Assembly: GCA_001770935.1 (NCBI GenBank)
Contig: MESI01000038.1
Span: forward strand, 1 to 55,623
Reading direction: 5' to 3'
DNA: 55,623 nt
Source of the DNA: Burkholderiales bacterium RIFCSPLOWO2_12_FULL_61_40
GTDB lineage: Bacteria; Pseudomonadota; Gammaproteobacteria; Burkholderiales; Burkholderiaceae_C
Shown in pieces: positions 26,357 to 35,760 of the stretch (position 1 is its first letter; each line of letters starts with the position of its first letter). The position numbers and the translations under genes are program-made. The notes below the pieces were generated by a model, which saw nothing but the letters and a program-made list of their open reading frames with translations, made no database searches and was not told the DNA's origin.

Positions 26357-28675
26357 GTGACCGAGACCACCCACCACCGCATTTGCCCCCTGTGTGAAGC
26401 CTGCTGCGGGCTGGAAATCAAAGTAAACAGTGGCAAAGTGACCAGCATCCGCGGCCACGCCCAGGACGTGTTCAGCGCGGGCTACATCTGCCCCAAGGCC
26501 GTGGCCCTGAAAGACCTGCACGAAGACCCGGACCGCCTGCGCACCCCCCTGATCAAACGCAATGGCGTGCATGTGAGCGCCACCTGGGACGAAGCCTTTG
26601 CCGAAATCGAGCGCCGCCTGCCGCCCTTGATGGCTGCGCATGGCCGCAACGCCACCGCCGTGGTGGTGGGCAACCCCTCGGCCCACAAAATTGGGCTGCT
26701 CACCTACTTTGGCAAACTGGCGCGCGCCCTGGGCACGCAAAACGTGTTTTCCGCGTCCACGCTGGACCAGATGCCCAAGCAACTCTCCAGCGCCTTGATG
26801 TATGGCCACTGGCTGTCCGTGGCCCTGCCCGACATTGCCCGCACCGACTGGCTGCTGGTGATAGGCGCCAACCCGCTGGCCAGCAACGGCAGCATGTGGA
26901 CCGTGCCCGACTTCAAGGGCAAGGCCAAGGCCCTGCAGGCGCGCGGCGGCAAGCTGGTGGTGATCGACCCCCGGCGCACCGAGACCGCCGCCGTGGCCGA
27001 CGAGCACCATTTCATCCGCCCCGGCGCCGACGTGTTTTTGCTGGCCGCCATGGTGCACACCCTGTTTGCGGAAAACCGGGTGCTTTTGGGGACAGTGGCC
27101 GAATGGGTGAATGGCGTGGACGACGTGCGGGCGGCGGTTGCGCCCTTCACCGCCGACGCCGTCGCTGCGCGCTGCGGCATGTCGGCCGACACCATCCGCG
27201 CCCTGGCGCGTGCGCTGGCCAGCACACCGCGTGCGGCTGTGTACGCCCGCATCGGCACCTGCACCCAGGAATACGGCACGCTGGCCAGCTGGCTGGTGGA
27301 TGTACTCAATGTGCTCACCGGCCACCTGGATGCGCCGGGCGGCGCCATGTTTGCCAAGTCGGCGGCGTTTGCCGCCAACACCGCAGGCAAGCCCGGCACC
27401 GGCAAAGGGGTCACCACAGGCCGCCACCACGCCCGCGTCAGCGGTGCGCCCGAGGTGTATGGCGAGCTGCCCATCACCTGCCTGGCCGAAGAAATTGAAA
27501 CCCCAGGCGTGGGCCAGGTGCGCGCGCTCTTTACCGTGGCCACCAACCCGGTACTCTCCTCACCCAACGGCCCGCGCCTGGCCGCCGCGCTGGACTCGCT
27601 GGACCTCATGGTCAGCATGGACATCTACCTGAACGAAACCACCTGCCATGCGGATGTGATCCTGCCGGGCTTGTCCCCGCTGGAGGACTTTCACTACGAC
27701 GTGGCTTTTCCCCAACTCTCCTGGCGCAACCACGCCCGCTACAGCCCGCCGGTGCTGGCGCGCCCAGAAGGTGCGCCCGAAGAGTGGCAAACCCTGCTCA
27801 AGCTGGCCGCCATTGCCCAAGGCAAAGGCCTGGGTGCTGACGCCCATGTGCTGGACGACGCCCAGTTTGCCGAAGACGCCCGACGCTTGTTTGGCGCCCA
27901 TGCCGATGCGGTCATTGCCGCCACCCGTGGCCTCCAAGGCCCGAAACGCAGTTTGGAAGTAGCCCTGCGCACCGGCCCCTACGGCGACCAATTTGGAGGA
28001 GTGCTGGCCCCCACGCTTGTCGCTTCGCGTACTGCGCAGCCCCCCGAGGGGGCTAAGCTTGCTGGGGGCGGCCCTGCGCTGCGGTTGCCATCCGGCGGCC
28101 TGACGCTGGCCAAGGTCATGGCCGCCAACCCCACGGGCGGCATCGACCTGGGGGAACTGCAGCCCCGCATTCCCGAGATGCTGCGCACCCCCAGCGGCAA
28201 GATCGAACTGGCGCCCCCCAGCCTGCTCGCCGATATGCAGCGCCCTGCCGCCGACCTGGCGCGCCCCGCCCCGGATCTGGTGATCATTGGCCGACGTGAC
28301 GTGCGCACCAACAACAGCTGGATGCACAACCTGCCCGTGCTGGCCAAAGGGCCGTTTCGCTGCACCGCGCTGGTTCACCCCCTGGATGCCACGCGGCTGA
28401 ACCTGAAAGACGGTGGCTTGGCCCACATCGAAAGCAGCACCGCGCAAGGCCCCCGCAGTGTGCAGGCCCAGGTGCACATCAGCGAGGAGATGATGCCCGG
28501 CGTGGTCAGCCTGCCCCACGGCTGGGGCCACAACCTGCCCGGCACCCAGCTGAACGTGGCCGCCGAGCGCCCCGGCGCCAACCTGAACGCCCTGCTGGAC
28601 GACCAGTGGCGCGATCCGCTCTCGGGCAACGCGGTACTGGGCGGAATACCGGTCACGATGCACGCCGTGGCGTGA
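26357..28675 (+). CDS. Molybdopterin oxidoreductase with N-terminal [4Fe-4S] domain
   Basis: Mo/W-bis-MGD enzyme of the formate dehydrogenase/nitrate reductase family, 772 residues, no Tat signal. The N-terminal cluster motif is CPLCEACCGLE with a fourth Cys at GYICPKA near residue 45. Cofactor-binding segments include LLVIGANPLASNGSMW, KLVVIDPRRTETA and the C-terminal domain with RTNNSWMHN and SLPHGWGHNLPG. It starts with GTG at 26357. Residues about 550-576 are encoded by an inserted palindromic repeat and have no place in the family fold that I know. No partner subunits or cofactor genes adjoin. The last 62 bp are duplicated at 39214-39275. Confidence 0.85.
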   Translation: MTETTHHRICPLCEACCGLEIKVNSGKVTSIRGHAQDVFSAGYICPKAVALKDLHEDPDRLRTPLIKRNGVHVSATWDEAFAEIERRLPPLMAAHGRNATAVVVGNPSAHKIGLLTYFGKLARALGTQNVFSASTLDQMPKQLSSALMYGHWLSVALPDIARTDWLLVIGANPLASNGSMWTVPDFKGKAKALQARGGKLVVIDPRRTETAAVADEHHFIRPGADVFLLAAMVHTLFAENRVLLGTVAEWVNGVDDVRAAVAPFTADAVAARCGMSADTIRALARALASTPRAAVYARIGTCTQEYGTLASWLVDVLNVLTGHLDAPGGAMFAKSAAFAANTAGKPGTGKGVTTGRHHARVSGAPEVYGELPITCLAEEIETPGVGQVRALFTVATNPVLSSPNGPRLAAALDSLDLMVSMDIYLNETTCHADVILPGLSPLEDFHYDVAFPQLSWRNHARYSPPVLARPEGAPEEWQTLLKLAAIAQGKGLGADAHVLDDAQFAEDARRLFGAHADAVIAATRGLQGPKRSLEVALRTGPYGDQFGGVLAPTLVASRTAQPPEGAKLAGGGPALRLPSGGLTLAKVMAANPTGGIDLGELQPRIPEMLRTPSGKIELAPPSLLADMQRPAADLARPAPDLVIIGRRDVRTNNSWMHNLPVLAKGPFRCTALVHPLDATRLNLKDGGLAHIESSTAQGPRSVQAQVHISEEMMPGVVSLPHGWGHNLPGTQLNVAAERPGANLNALLDDQWRDPLSGNAVLGGIPVTMHAVA
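28005..28085 (+). repeat. C/G-rich palindromic dispersed repeat inside a coding region
   Basis: Sequence around AGCCCCC-CGA-GGGGGCT (28038-28054) flanked by CCCCCACGCTTGTCGCTTCG and GCTTGCTGGGGGCGGCC matches, from memory, an intergenic palindrome common in Comamonadaceae genomes. Here it is in frame in the oxidoreductase gene and encodes TLVASRTAQPPEGAKLAGGG without a stop. No second copy was found in this window. Confidence 0.6.
28614..28675 (+). repeat. Left copy of the oxidoreductase 3'-end direct repeat
   Basis: The final 62 bp of the oxidoreductase gene, encoding PLSGNAVLGGIPVTMHAVA and stop. The copy at 39214-39275 differs at six positions by eye and encodes PLSGNAVLGGIAITMHAVV and stop. 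Weaker similarity continues past both stops to the res 3' end. Confidence 0.9.
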
Positions 28676-28713
28676 TGCGCACCGAAGGGCTGATTTGACG
28701 CAACTTCTGCATC

Positions 28714-28768
28714 AAATCGCCCTCCAGCCCTTTAAAAACGTGCGTAGGCAGCTATAAAAACAGAAGCG
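28714..28768 (+). repeat. Dispersed intergenic repeat, copy 4
   Basis: CATCAAATCGCCCTCCAGCC leads into ACGTGCGTAGGCAGCTATAAAAAC. Degenerate relative to copy 3 but in the same order of blocks. It occupies the 100-bp gap between the oxidoreductase and res stops, which are convergent. Confidence 0.6.
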
Positions 28769-28775
28769 AAAGTTT

Positions 28776-31700
28776 TTAAATAATCAAATCCATCAGCTTG
28801 CTGTAGCTATCTACTACGTCGTATTTCACCTGGTCTGACGTGATCTTGGTGAAGAACTTGCGAGCGCATTCGATCTTACTTTTCTCGATTTCTCGCAGGT
28901 CCATGCTGGACATGGAGCCCTTGGTTTCCGCCACAAAGTAAACGTGTTTCACCTTGCCCTCATGGAAAGCTATGGCCCAGTCGGGGTTGTAGTTACCCAC
29001 CGGGGTGGGGATAAAGAAGCCTCGCGGCAGCTTGGCGTACACCACCACTTCGGCGCTAGCGTCCAGTTCACGCACAAAGCTGCGCTCATTGCCCGAATCG
29101 GTGAACACATAGTCGTACACATGGTTCTTGGTCTTGACGGCCTTGCTGAAATCCTCTTTGGCCTTGTCTTGCGTGAAGATGTCCAGCGTATATTCCTCGC
29201 CGGTTGGATCGTAGGCAATGTGCTCCACGATCACTGTGGCTTTTTGCTCATTGATGAGTCGCGCCGCCTTTTGCATAAAGTCCTCTGGATTGGTCCTGTA
29301 TTGACCAAACACCGCCCGGTTAATGCCCTGCAGCACACGGGCTACGGTGCGTCGGGTGAGCTGTGTTTCGTTTGCCATCCTCCCAATGAGGTCGTACTTC
29401 ACTGCGGAATGGACTGATGCACGGTGCAAGTCCGTGGCTGACTCAGTCACTTTGAACGACTCGCCCTGCTTCACCGCGTCATAGCTTGCCTCGTCCACCT
29501 GCTCACCGGTAACCACGGTGTACTGCATGGGGCTGACCTTCAAGTCTTTTTCCAATACAGTCACGCACTTGCCGATCAGTTCTGGGGTCTCAAAGTCCAC
29601 GGTATATGCCGCTTTGCGGTTGATACGGCTCCACAGCGCCTTGAACTCCAGCTTGTCAAAGTTGGCGTTGAGCGGATTGACCTTGGCTTTGCGGTCATCG
29701 CCAATGTCGGGCATCTGCCCATCGCTGAAAACGCTGTCGATCAGACCGAACACCTGCTCGGCATAGGCCGCCAACTCCGGTGGCAACACCGCCAAAAGCC
29801 CGTCCTTCTTGGCGGCGTGGTACGCCGCAGTGATCTTGTCGGTGTCGTCGGTGTAGTCATTTTTAGCCAGATAACGGTAAATCTGCTTGGCCATTTGCGC
29901 GGTCACGGTGATGTCCCCCGCTGCCGTTTTGAGCACCTTGCCGGTGAAATAGGACTCGTCCGCCACCCGTGGGCGCTCCGACAATCCCTCGCTGATATCG
30001 CGCTGCAACCCTGTCACAAAGTCCTTGTAACTCTCACTGGCCACCACGGTCAGCACATTGATCTGGTGCACCGTGGCGGCGTTGTCCATGCGGTCGCCCA
30101 ACTGGTTCACGCTCAAGCGCAGGCCGCGCCCCACCTCCTGGCGGCGGCTCACGGTGTTGTCGCTGTGCTTCAGAGTGCAGATTACAAACACATTGGGGTT
30201 GTCCCAGCCCTCGCGCAGCGCCGAATGCGAAAAGATAAAACGCACCGGCTCGGCAAAGGACAGCAAGCGTTCCTTGTCTTTCAAAATCAGGTCGTAGGCA
30301 TCCACATCGTCCGCCTCGGTGGATTTCTTCCCCGTCTGCGGGTCCACCATGCGCTTGGTTTTCTTGTCGATGGAGAAGTAACCGTTGTGCGTTTTGGCGG
30401 TCGCAATGCCTTGGAGATAGCGGTTGTAGGGTGTGTCTTCCAGCGTCAGCACTTCGGTCAGTTGCTGGTTGTACTCTTCCTCAAACATCTGGGCATACTC
30501 GCCGGGCTGCTCGCCTGCGTCGTCATAGCTGCGGTATTTGCTGACCGCGTCAATGAAAAACAATGACAGCACCTTGATGCCCTGCCCGAACAGTGCCTGC
30601 TCTTTCTCAAAGTGGGCTTTGACGGCCTCGCGAATCTGGATGCGGCGCAAGGTGGATTCGCTGACATCACCCGTGGCCTCACCCGCCACCAACTCATGGC
30701 CGTTGGTAAAACTCACGGTATTGGTCAGCGCATTGATGTCGGCCACCACAAAGCCACGGTATTGCTCCAAGTCGCCAGACAGGTCGAACAGGTTGCCATT
30801 GAGGGGCAGCTTTCGCAGCACCCGCTTGATGCCGTTGTTCTGCTTGATCTCCAGCTCCACCCGCGCCACCGGGGCGCTGGTGGACACCTCTATCGACTCC
30901 AGGTACAGGTAGGCATTGGTGCCGGTCAGGCCCTTGACCGAAATGCCGCGCACCGCGATTTTCTTCACCAGCTTCTGGTTGTACGCATCCAGCGCGTCCA
31001 GCCGGTGAATTTTGTTGTGTGTCGTCTTGTGCGTGGCCGAATACCGCAGCACCGCCAGCGGTTTGAAATTAACCAAAGAGTCCAGCGCCTTACCGTCCCC
31101 AATCTTTTGCGGCTCATCCAGAAACAGAATGGGCCGGTTGGCACTGATCACATCAATCGGCCTGCGAGATTGAAAGTCGTCCAGCTCTGCATAAATGCGG
31201 CGTGCATCCTTGCCCGTGGCGTTGAAGGCCTGCACGTTGATCACCATCACATTGATGCCCGCGTCGCTGGAAAAGCTCTCCAGGTTGTGCAACTGCTTGG
31301 AGTTGTAGATGAAAAACCGGGCGCGCTTCTTGTAGTCGTCCAGAAAGTGCTCCGCCGTGATTTCCAGCGACTTATGCACGCCTTCACGGATGGCAATGCT
31401 GGGCACCACCACGATGAACTTGCTCCACCCATACCGGGCGTTCAGCTCGAACATGCTTTTGACGTAGCAATAGGTTTTGCCCGTGCCGGTCTCCATTTCC
31501 ACATCCAGATTGATGTCGCACACCTTGGTTTTGACCAGTGCTGCGGACAGGGGCAGGTTTTGCCTGCGTTGCACGGCATGGATGTTTTCCAGCACCTGGC
31601 CGGGGGTCAGGGCCAGATCAGCATTTTTGAAACCGGCAGATTCCAACGCGGCCACGGCCTGTCCGCCAGCATCCACCGCACGGCCCGGGTCCATGCGGTA

Positions 31701-31796
31701 GTTCAAGCCCTCGCGCTTGGGTTGACCGGCAAAGCAATCTGCCACGGCTTCAACAGCATTGGTCTGGTAGGCCTGTTTTTTGAATTTCAGTTTCAT
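28776..31796 (-). CDS. res: Type III restriction enzyme, Res subunit
   Basis: ATP-dependent restriction subunit of 1006 residues. Helicase motifs are METGTGKT (Walker A, residues 101-108), FLDEPQ (motif II, about 226-230), [26 protein letters not shown] and [14 protein letters not shown] (motif VI). The C-terminal PD-(D/E)xK nuclease has Asp in NPDWAIAF (about 939) and ETK in YFVAETKG (about 957-959). Cuts DNA with unmodified sites after translocation, in complex with Mod. It is the last gene of the operon, 17 bp after the YhcG-type gene. Its last residues, [10 protein letters not shown], are partly duplicated as a relic near 39370-39408. Confidence 0.93.
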   Translation of the reverse strand: MKLKFKKQAYQTNAVEAVADCFAGQPKREGLNYRMDPGRAVDAGGQAVAALESAGFKNADLALTPGQVLENIHAVQRRQNLPLSAALVKTKVCDINLDVEMETGTGKTYCYVKSMFELNARYGWSKFIVVVPSIAIREGVHKSLEITAEHFLDDYKKRARFFIYNSKQLHNLESFSSDAGINVMVINVQAFNATGKDARRIYAELDDFQSRRPIDVISANRPILFLDEPQKIGDGKALDSLVNFKPLAVLRYSATHKTTHNKIHRLDALDAYNQKLVKKIAVRGISVKGLTGTNAYLYLESIEVSTSAPVARVELEIKQNNGIKRVLRKLPLNGNLFDLSGDLEQYRGFVVADINALTNTVSFTNGHELVAGEATGDVSESTLRRIQIREAVKAHFEKEQALFGQGIKVLSLFFIDAVSKYRSYDDAGEQPGEYAQMFEEEYNQQLTEVLTLEDTPYNRYLQGIATAKTHNGYFSIDKKTKRMVDPQTGKKSTEADDVDAYDLILKDKERLLSFAEPVRFIFSHSALREGWDNPNVFVICTLKHSDNTVSRRQEVGRGLRLSVNQLGDRMDNAATVHQINVLTVVASESYKDFVTGLQRDISEGLSERPRVADESYFTGKVLKTAAGDITVTAQMAKQIYRYLAKNDYTDDTDKITAAYHAAKKDGLLAVLPPELAAYAEQVFGLIDSVFSDGQMPDIGDDRKAKVNPLNANFDKLEFKALWSRINRKAAYTVDFETPELIGKCVTVLEKDLKVSPMQYTVVTGEQVDEASYDAVKQGESFKVTESATDLHRASVHSAVKYDLIGRMANETQLTRRTVARVLQGINRAVFGQYRTNPEDFMQKAARLINEQKATVIVEHIAYDPTGEEYTLDIFTQDKAKEDFSKAVKTKNHVYDYVFTDSGNERSFVRELDASAEVVVYAKLPRGFFIPTPVGNYNPDWAIAFHEGKVKHVYFVAETKGSMSSMDLREIEKSKIECARKFFTKITSDQVKYDVVDSYSKLMDLII

Positions 31797-31813
31797 GCGT
31801 TACTCTGCATTTA

Positions 31814-32929
31814 CTATTTTTGCGCTGCATTCATCGTGTCTTGCAGAGTAATTCCCGCTTCCCACGCCTGCTCTGCTTCTTGAATTTTTTGTCGCAATTC
31901 TTCCTTGGACGGCAAATACAGTTGGTATTGCGCTGCGTAGATATTGCTGTTTTCCGGCAAGGTGAGTTCAACCAGGGCATCGTTTTTGTCGTAGCACAGC
32001 AAAATGCCAACGGTGGGTGCCTCCTCAGCGGTTTTGACGTAGCGGTCAAAATAATTCACGTACATCTGCATCTGGCCCAGGTCTTGGTGAGTCAAGCTGC
32101 CAATTTTCAAATCGATCACCACATAGCAGCGCAGCAAGCGGTTGTAAAACACCAGGTCAACGTAAAAATGGTTGTCGTCAAACGTGAACCGCTTTTGCCG
32201 GGCCTCAAACAAAAAGCCCTTGCCCAACTCAAGCAAAAAATGCTCCAGCTTGTCGATGATGGCCATTTCAAGCTGGTGCTCTGAATAGGCGGGGTGCTCT
32301 GGCAAATCCAGAAACTCAAGCACGTAGGGGTTCTTGATCACATCGGCAGGCTTGGAAAGCACCTGCCCCACCTGCGCCAAGGCTTTGACTTCGTCCTTAT
32401 TGCGGCTCAAAGCCAGACGCTCAAACAGGCCGCTGGCAATTTGGCGCTTCAGCTCACGCACGCCCCAACTGCCTTGCTGGGCCTCAATTTCATAAAAACT
32501 GCGGGCCTGTGCGTTGGCAACCGACAGCAACACCACGTAATGCGACCAGCCCAGAGACAAGCGCCCCACCAATTTCTGCGTATTTGGCGGCATGGGAGAT
32601 TGGTCAGACGGTGTCTGACCAATCTCTAGATACGTCTGGTAAAACGAGCGGCATTGCTTCAGATTGGTGACCGACACGCCTTTTAGCCCACGGCGGACAA
32701 GCGCATCTGACAAGCGCACCAACAACTGCTTGCCATACACCTGTGCCCGAGCTGCTGCCCCCTGCTCAAACTCCACGATATGCCAGCCAAACAACCAGTT
32801 TCGCACCATCAAAGCCGTGTCCACCGAGCGCACAGCCTGGGCCTGCATCTGCTGGTGCGTGGCACTCAAGGCATGAACCAGCGCAGATAAACCGGCATCT
32901 ACCTTTGTTGATTGTGCAGCGGGTTTCAT
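31814..32929 (-). CDS. YhcG/DUF1016 family PD-(D/E)xK nuclease
   Basis: Protein of 371 residues with the DUF1016 N-terminal helical region (VRNWLFGWHIVEFEQGAAARAQVYGKQL as separate blocks, about 40-75, and NLKQCRSFYQTY). The C-terminal YhcG nuclease domain (about 200-345) contains FYVDLVFYNRLLRCYVVIDLKIG, where Asp and DLK form the PD-(D/E)xK core. The ATG at 32929 overlaps the mod stop (ATGA) and has GAGGTG eight bases before it; the ATG six bases upstream is too close to that site. DUF1016 proteins recur in restriction loci, where their role is unsettled. Confidence 0.88.
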   Translation of the reverse strand: MKPAAQSTKVDAGLSALVHALSATHQQMQAQAVRSVDTALMVRNWLFGWHIVEFEQGAAARAQVYGKQLLVRLSDALVRRGLKGVSVTNLKQCRSFYQTYLEIGQTPSDQSPMPPNTQKLVGRLSLGWSHYVVLLSVANAQARSFYEIEAQQGSWGVRELKRQIASGLFERLALSRNKDEVKALAQVGQVLSKPADVIKNPYVLEFLDLPEHPAYSEHQLEMAIIDKLEHFLLELGKGFLFEARQKRFTFDDNHFYVDLVFYNRLLRCYVVIDLKIGSLTHQDLGQMQMYVNYFDRYVKTAEEAPTVGILLCYDKNDALVELTLPENSNIYAAQYQLYLPSKEELRQKIQEAEQAWEAGITLQDTMNAAQK

Positions 32930-35004
32930 AGACATTTCACCTCGGTGCCGGGCGACATCAGTTTGAAGATTTGTTCGACGTTAATTTTGACGCTATCGCT
33001 GGCAAAGCCCGCATCGCGGAACACGGCGCGCAGCGGCGCCCGCTTGGCCAGCAGCTTGACGAAATCCTCGCTGATGCCCTCTTCAAAGCACGCGGCCAGC
33101 GCGTTGCCATCGACAAAGTACACGGTTTTGTCTGCAATGGTTTCCGTCGTGATGGGCAAGGCCAGGTCAACGCCCCAGTCCAGCAGCACCTGGAACAGCA
33201 GGTCTTCGGGCGTGCGGTCTTCGCGGATGTTGTTGACCTGGTCGGACAGCAGGTCTTGCGAGACGGCGTCGGGGGTATAGAACACCTCCTTCATATTGGA
33301 GCTGTCGATTTTGAGAACACGGAAGCCAATGTCGAGCTTGTCAATGTCCTCCTTACCTTCGTTGTCCTGCTTAATTTTCAGGCCTGCGCGACGAATTCGC
33401 TCTTTGCTAATCTCCGCAATATTTCGAGGTTTTCCAAGTGAGTCGCAAAATTTCGCTGCAACCTTCTGTTCTTTCACATCAACGTCAAGCACCTCAGGCA
33501 CTTGCACCAAGATATACCGTCGCTTACCACCATCGGTTTGATTCGACTCAAACACTGCATGCGCGGTACTCGCACTTCCTGCAAAAAAATCCATGACGAT
33601 TGCGCCAGGATCGTTGGCAGTAACGTAAGTAATCAGGCGGGACAGTTCGATATGGTCTTTCGGATTGTTGAAGGCCTTTGCACCTAACAAATTTCGTAAA
33701 AACTTTACGGCGACCTGCGACTGTTTGTAAAAGTAGCTCCCACGCACTTGCGTTGCGAGATCATCGTCTTCGGCATCAGAATCATCTGCGTCTTCGAACT
33801 CTACGTCCGGGGTCTCATCGAACGAGATTGGACGGAGATGCGACTTGCGAAATGGCGGTTCTGTATGGTCAGCCCGGAATTCAACAATACCTGCCTTCAC
33901 TCTTGCCATCATCGTCTCGTGGTTGGCGTAAATCCAACCCCGCTCCGGCACCTTGCAAGGCAGGCCGGTGACAGGATGCAACACGTTATAAGTTGGACCA
34001 CCACCGCCTGGCCACGAAATATTGTCATCTCGCCAGGGACCATGTTTATCGACTCGCTTGTAACGACTCCATTTTTTCGAAGGGTGACTCTTGGGCAGCG
34101 AAGAAAACCAGGTCTGCAACCCAGACTCAACAAAATCGTCGGTTAATCCATCTTGAGCCCGCAAATCAAGGTACTTTTCCCAAATTTCGCGCGCACCCGG
34201 TTTTTCCTCACGCCATACAGTTTTTCGTGCACGAAGTACGTCCAAGGATTTGGCAAAAATAAGTACGTACTCATGCCCAACAGAGAGCAGTTTTGCGTCG
34301 TTCTTTCTTCCTTTTTCCCAGACCATGCATGCGATGAAATTGGCTTCCCCAAATACTTCTGTGCATAGCTTCTTCAGATTTTCCAACTCGTTATCGTCAA
34401 TCGAGATCAGAATGACACCCTCGTCATTCAGCAGGTTCCGCGCTAGTTTCAAACGCGGATACACCATTGACAACCAATCGGAATGAAAACGACCGTTGGA
34501 TTCAGTATTCGCAACCAGACGATTACCGACTTCGTCACGCTGATTAGACATTGCGAAGTATTCGGATGCATCTGTCTTGAACTCGTCGTCATAAACCAAA
34601 TCACTGCCGGTGTTGTAAGGCGGGTCTATGTAAATCAGCTTGACCTTGTTGAGGTAGGTCTCTTGCAGCAGCTTCAGCGCATCCAGGTTGTCGCCCTCAA
34701 TGAACAGGTTTTGCGTGGTGTCAAAGTCCACGCTCTCTGCGCGGCAGGGGAGCAGCGTCTTGGCAATGGGCGCATTGGCCATCAGCAGTGCTTCGCGCTT
34801 GCCGGGCCAGTTGAGCTGGTAACGCTCTTGCGGGCCTTCGACGATGCTGCCCGACAGCTCCTGGCGCAACTGGTCAAAGTCGATGCTACGTTTCACCACG
34901 CCATTGGCACTACGGGCCTCAGCCACGCAATTCGGGAAAAGCGCTGCCAGCTTGTCGATATTCGCCTGGGTCAGGTCGGGGCTGTGTAGTTTGAGTTTAT
35001 TCAT
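32926..35004 (-). CDS. mod: Type III DNA methyltransferase, Mod subunit (N6-adenine, beta class)
   Basis: Site-specific adenine methyltransferase of 692 residues. The catalytic motif IV IYIDPPYNTGSD (about residues 125-136) precedes the SAM-binding motif I MDFFAGSAST (about 471-480), the beta-class order typical of type III Mod. A central target-recognition region of about 250 residues lies between, including an acidic stretch near residues 400-415. The ATG at 35004 was chosen over an upstream TTG. It provides both protection and target recognition for Res. The target sequence cannot be predicted by reading. Confidence 0.93.
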   Translation of the reverse strand: MNKLKLHSPDLTQANIDKLAALFPNCVAEARSANGVVKRSIDFDQLRQELSGSIVEGPQERYQLNWPGKREALLMANAPIAKTLLPCRAESVDFDTTQNLFIEGDNLDALKLLQETYLNKVKLIYIDPPYNTGSDLVYDDEFKTDASEYFAMSNQRDEVGNRLVANTESNGRFHSDWLSMVYPRLKLARNLLNDEGVILISIDDNELENLKKLCTEVFGEANFIACMVWEKGRKNDAKLLSVGHEYVLIFAKSLDVLRARKTVWREEKPGAREIWEKYLDLRAQDGLTDDFVESGLQTWFSSLPKSHPSKKWSRYKRVDKHGPWRDDNISWPGGGGPTYNVLHPVTGLPCKVPERGWIYANHETMMARVKAGIVEFRADHTEPPFRKSHLRPISFDETPDVEFEDADDSDAEDDDLATQVRGSYFYKQSQVAVKFLRNLLGAKAFNNPKDHIELSRLITYVTANDPGAIVMDFFAGSASTAHAVFESNQTDGGKRRYILVQVPEVLDVDVKEQKVAAKFCDSLGKPRNIAEISKERIRRAGLKIKQDNEGKEDIDKLDIGFRVLKIDSSNMKEVFYTPDAVSQDLLSDQVNNIREDRTPEDLLFQVLLDWGVDLALPITTETIADKTVYFVDGNALAACFEEGISEDFVKLLAKRAPLRAVFRDAGFASDSVKINVEQIFKLMSPGTEVKCL

Positions 35005-35017
35005 GGTCAAATTGGCT

Positions 35018-35066
35018 TGTAGCCCTCGCAGAATATGCGCAAGCAGCTATCAAATATGTAGCGTTT
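35018..35066 (+). repeat. Dispersed intergenic repeat, copy 5, inside the defence operon
   Basis: AGCCCTCGCAGAATATGCGC then AAGCAGCTATCAAATATGTAGC fills most of the 78-bp gap between the DUF4391 stop and the mod start. It may affect relative expression of mod versus the upstream genes. Confidence 0.8.
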
Positions 35067-35082
35067 GTAGTGTGGGGTTGGT

Positions 35083-35760
35083 TCATGAGGCCAACGCGTG
35101 AAGTTCGGTGCGAATGGTACGCAACTGGGCGTTGATTTCGACCTTGCGGTTGAACTGTTTTTCTTGGGCAAGGCGGGATTCCAGCTTGGCTGCTGCCATT
35201 TGCTTGGCGGACAAAAGCGACAACCGATCCAGTTGGTCGCGCAGTGACTCGCCAGAGCGTGCTGGAACTGCCAGGTGTTGGCGCAAAAGCTGTTCGTACA
35301 AGCCTTGCAAATCCAGCGCCACCGGCAGGCCGGGCTGGGCAACACCATCTTTTTGCCACGGCGCAGCGTGGTAATCCCCTGCCACCCACTGGCCGGTGGC
35401 GCCATCCCTAGGGCGTTTGTAGGCAGCAACAGGTTGGCTGTGGCCTTCATACCGAAGTACAAACAGAATGGGGAATGGGATGGCTTTGTCGATGCACTTG
35501 AGCACGGCATGACCGACATCCGGCTGCTTCAAGGCGATTTCGAACACTTCGATCTCGGGCACGCCCGGTTTGGCGGGCAGGTTGATGGTCTCGGGGGCCA
35601 GTTTGTAGGCCCAGGTGATGCTTTCGACCTGCTGCACAAAGAGCGCGCGCACTGCGGCGGTGGGCTTGGCGTGTGCATAGATTTTGGTTTTGGCTACCGG
35701 GCGCGCGACTGCCGCCTGGGGCGGCCAGGCAAACAGGGCGAACGGCGCGGTATCGCTCAT
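35083..35760 (-). CDS. DUF4391 protein of the defence operon
   Basis: Soluble protein of 225 residues that I place in DUF4391, a family of unknown activity found beside SNF2-type helicases and type III-like methyltransferases. Visible segments are ITWAYKLAPETINLP, a conserved EIEVFEIALKQ block, PFPILFVLRYEG and a C-terminal helical region rich in Leu/Gln (LLSAKQMAAAKLESRLAQEK). The start overlaps the helicase stop (ATGA), so the two proteins are probably made together and may form a complex. No catalytic motif is evident. Confidence 0.75.
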   Translation of the reverse strand: MSDTAPFALFAWPPQAAVARPVAKTKIYAHAKPTAAVRALFVQQVESITWAYKLAPETINLPAKPGVPEIEVFEIALKQPDVGHAVLKCIDKAIPFPILFVLRYEGHSQPVAAYKRPRDGATGQWVAGDYHAAPWQKDGVAQPGLPVALDLQGLYEQLLRQHLAVPARSGESLRDQLDRLSLLSAKQMAAAKLESRLAQEKQFNRKVEINAQLRTIRTELHALAS

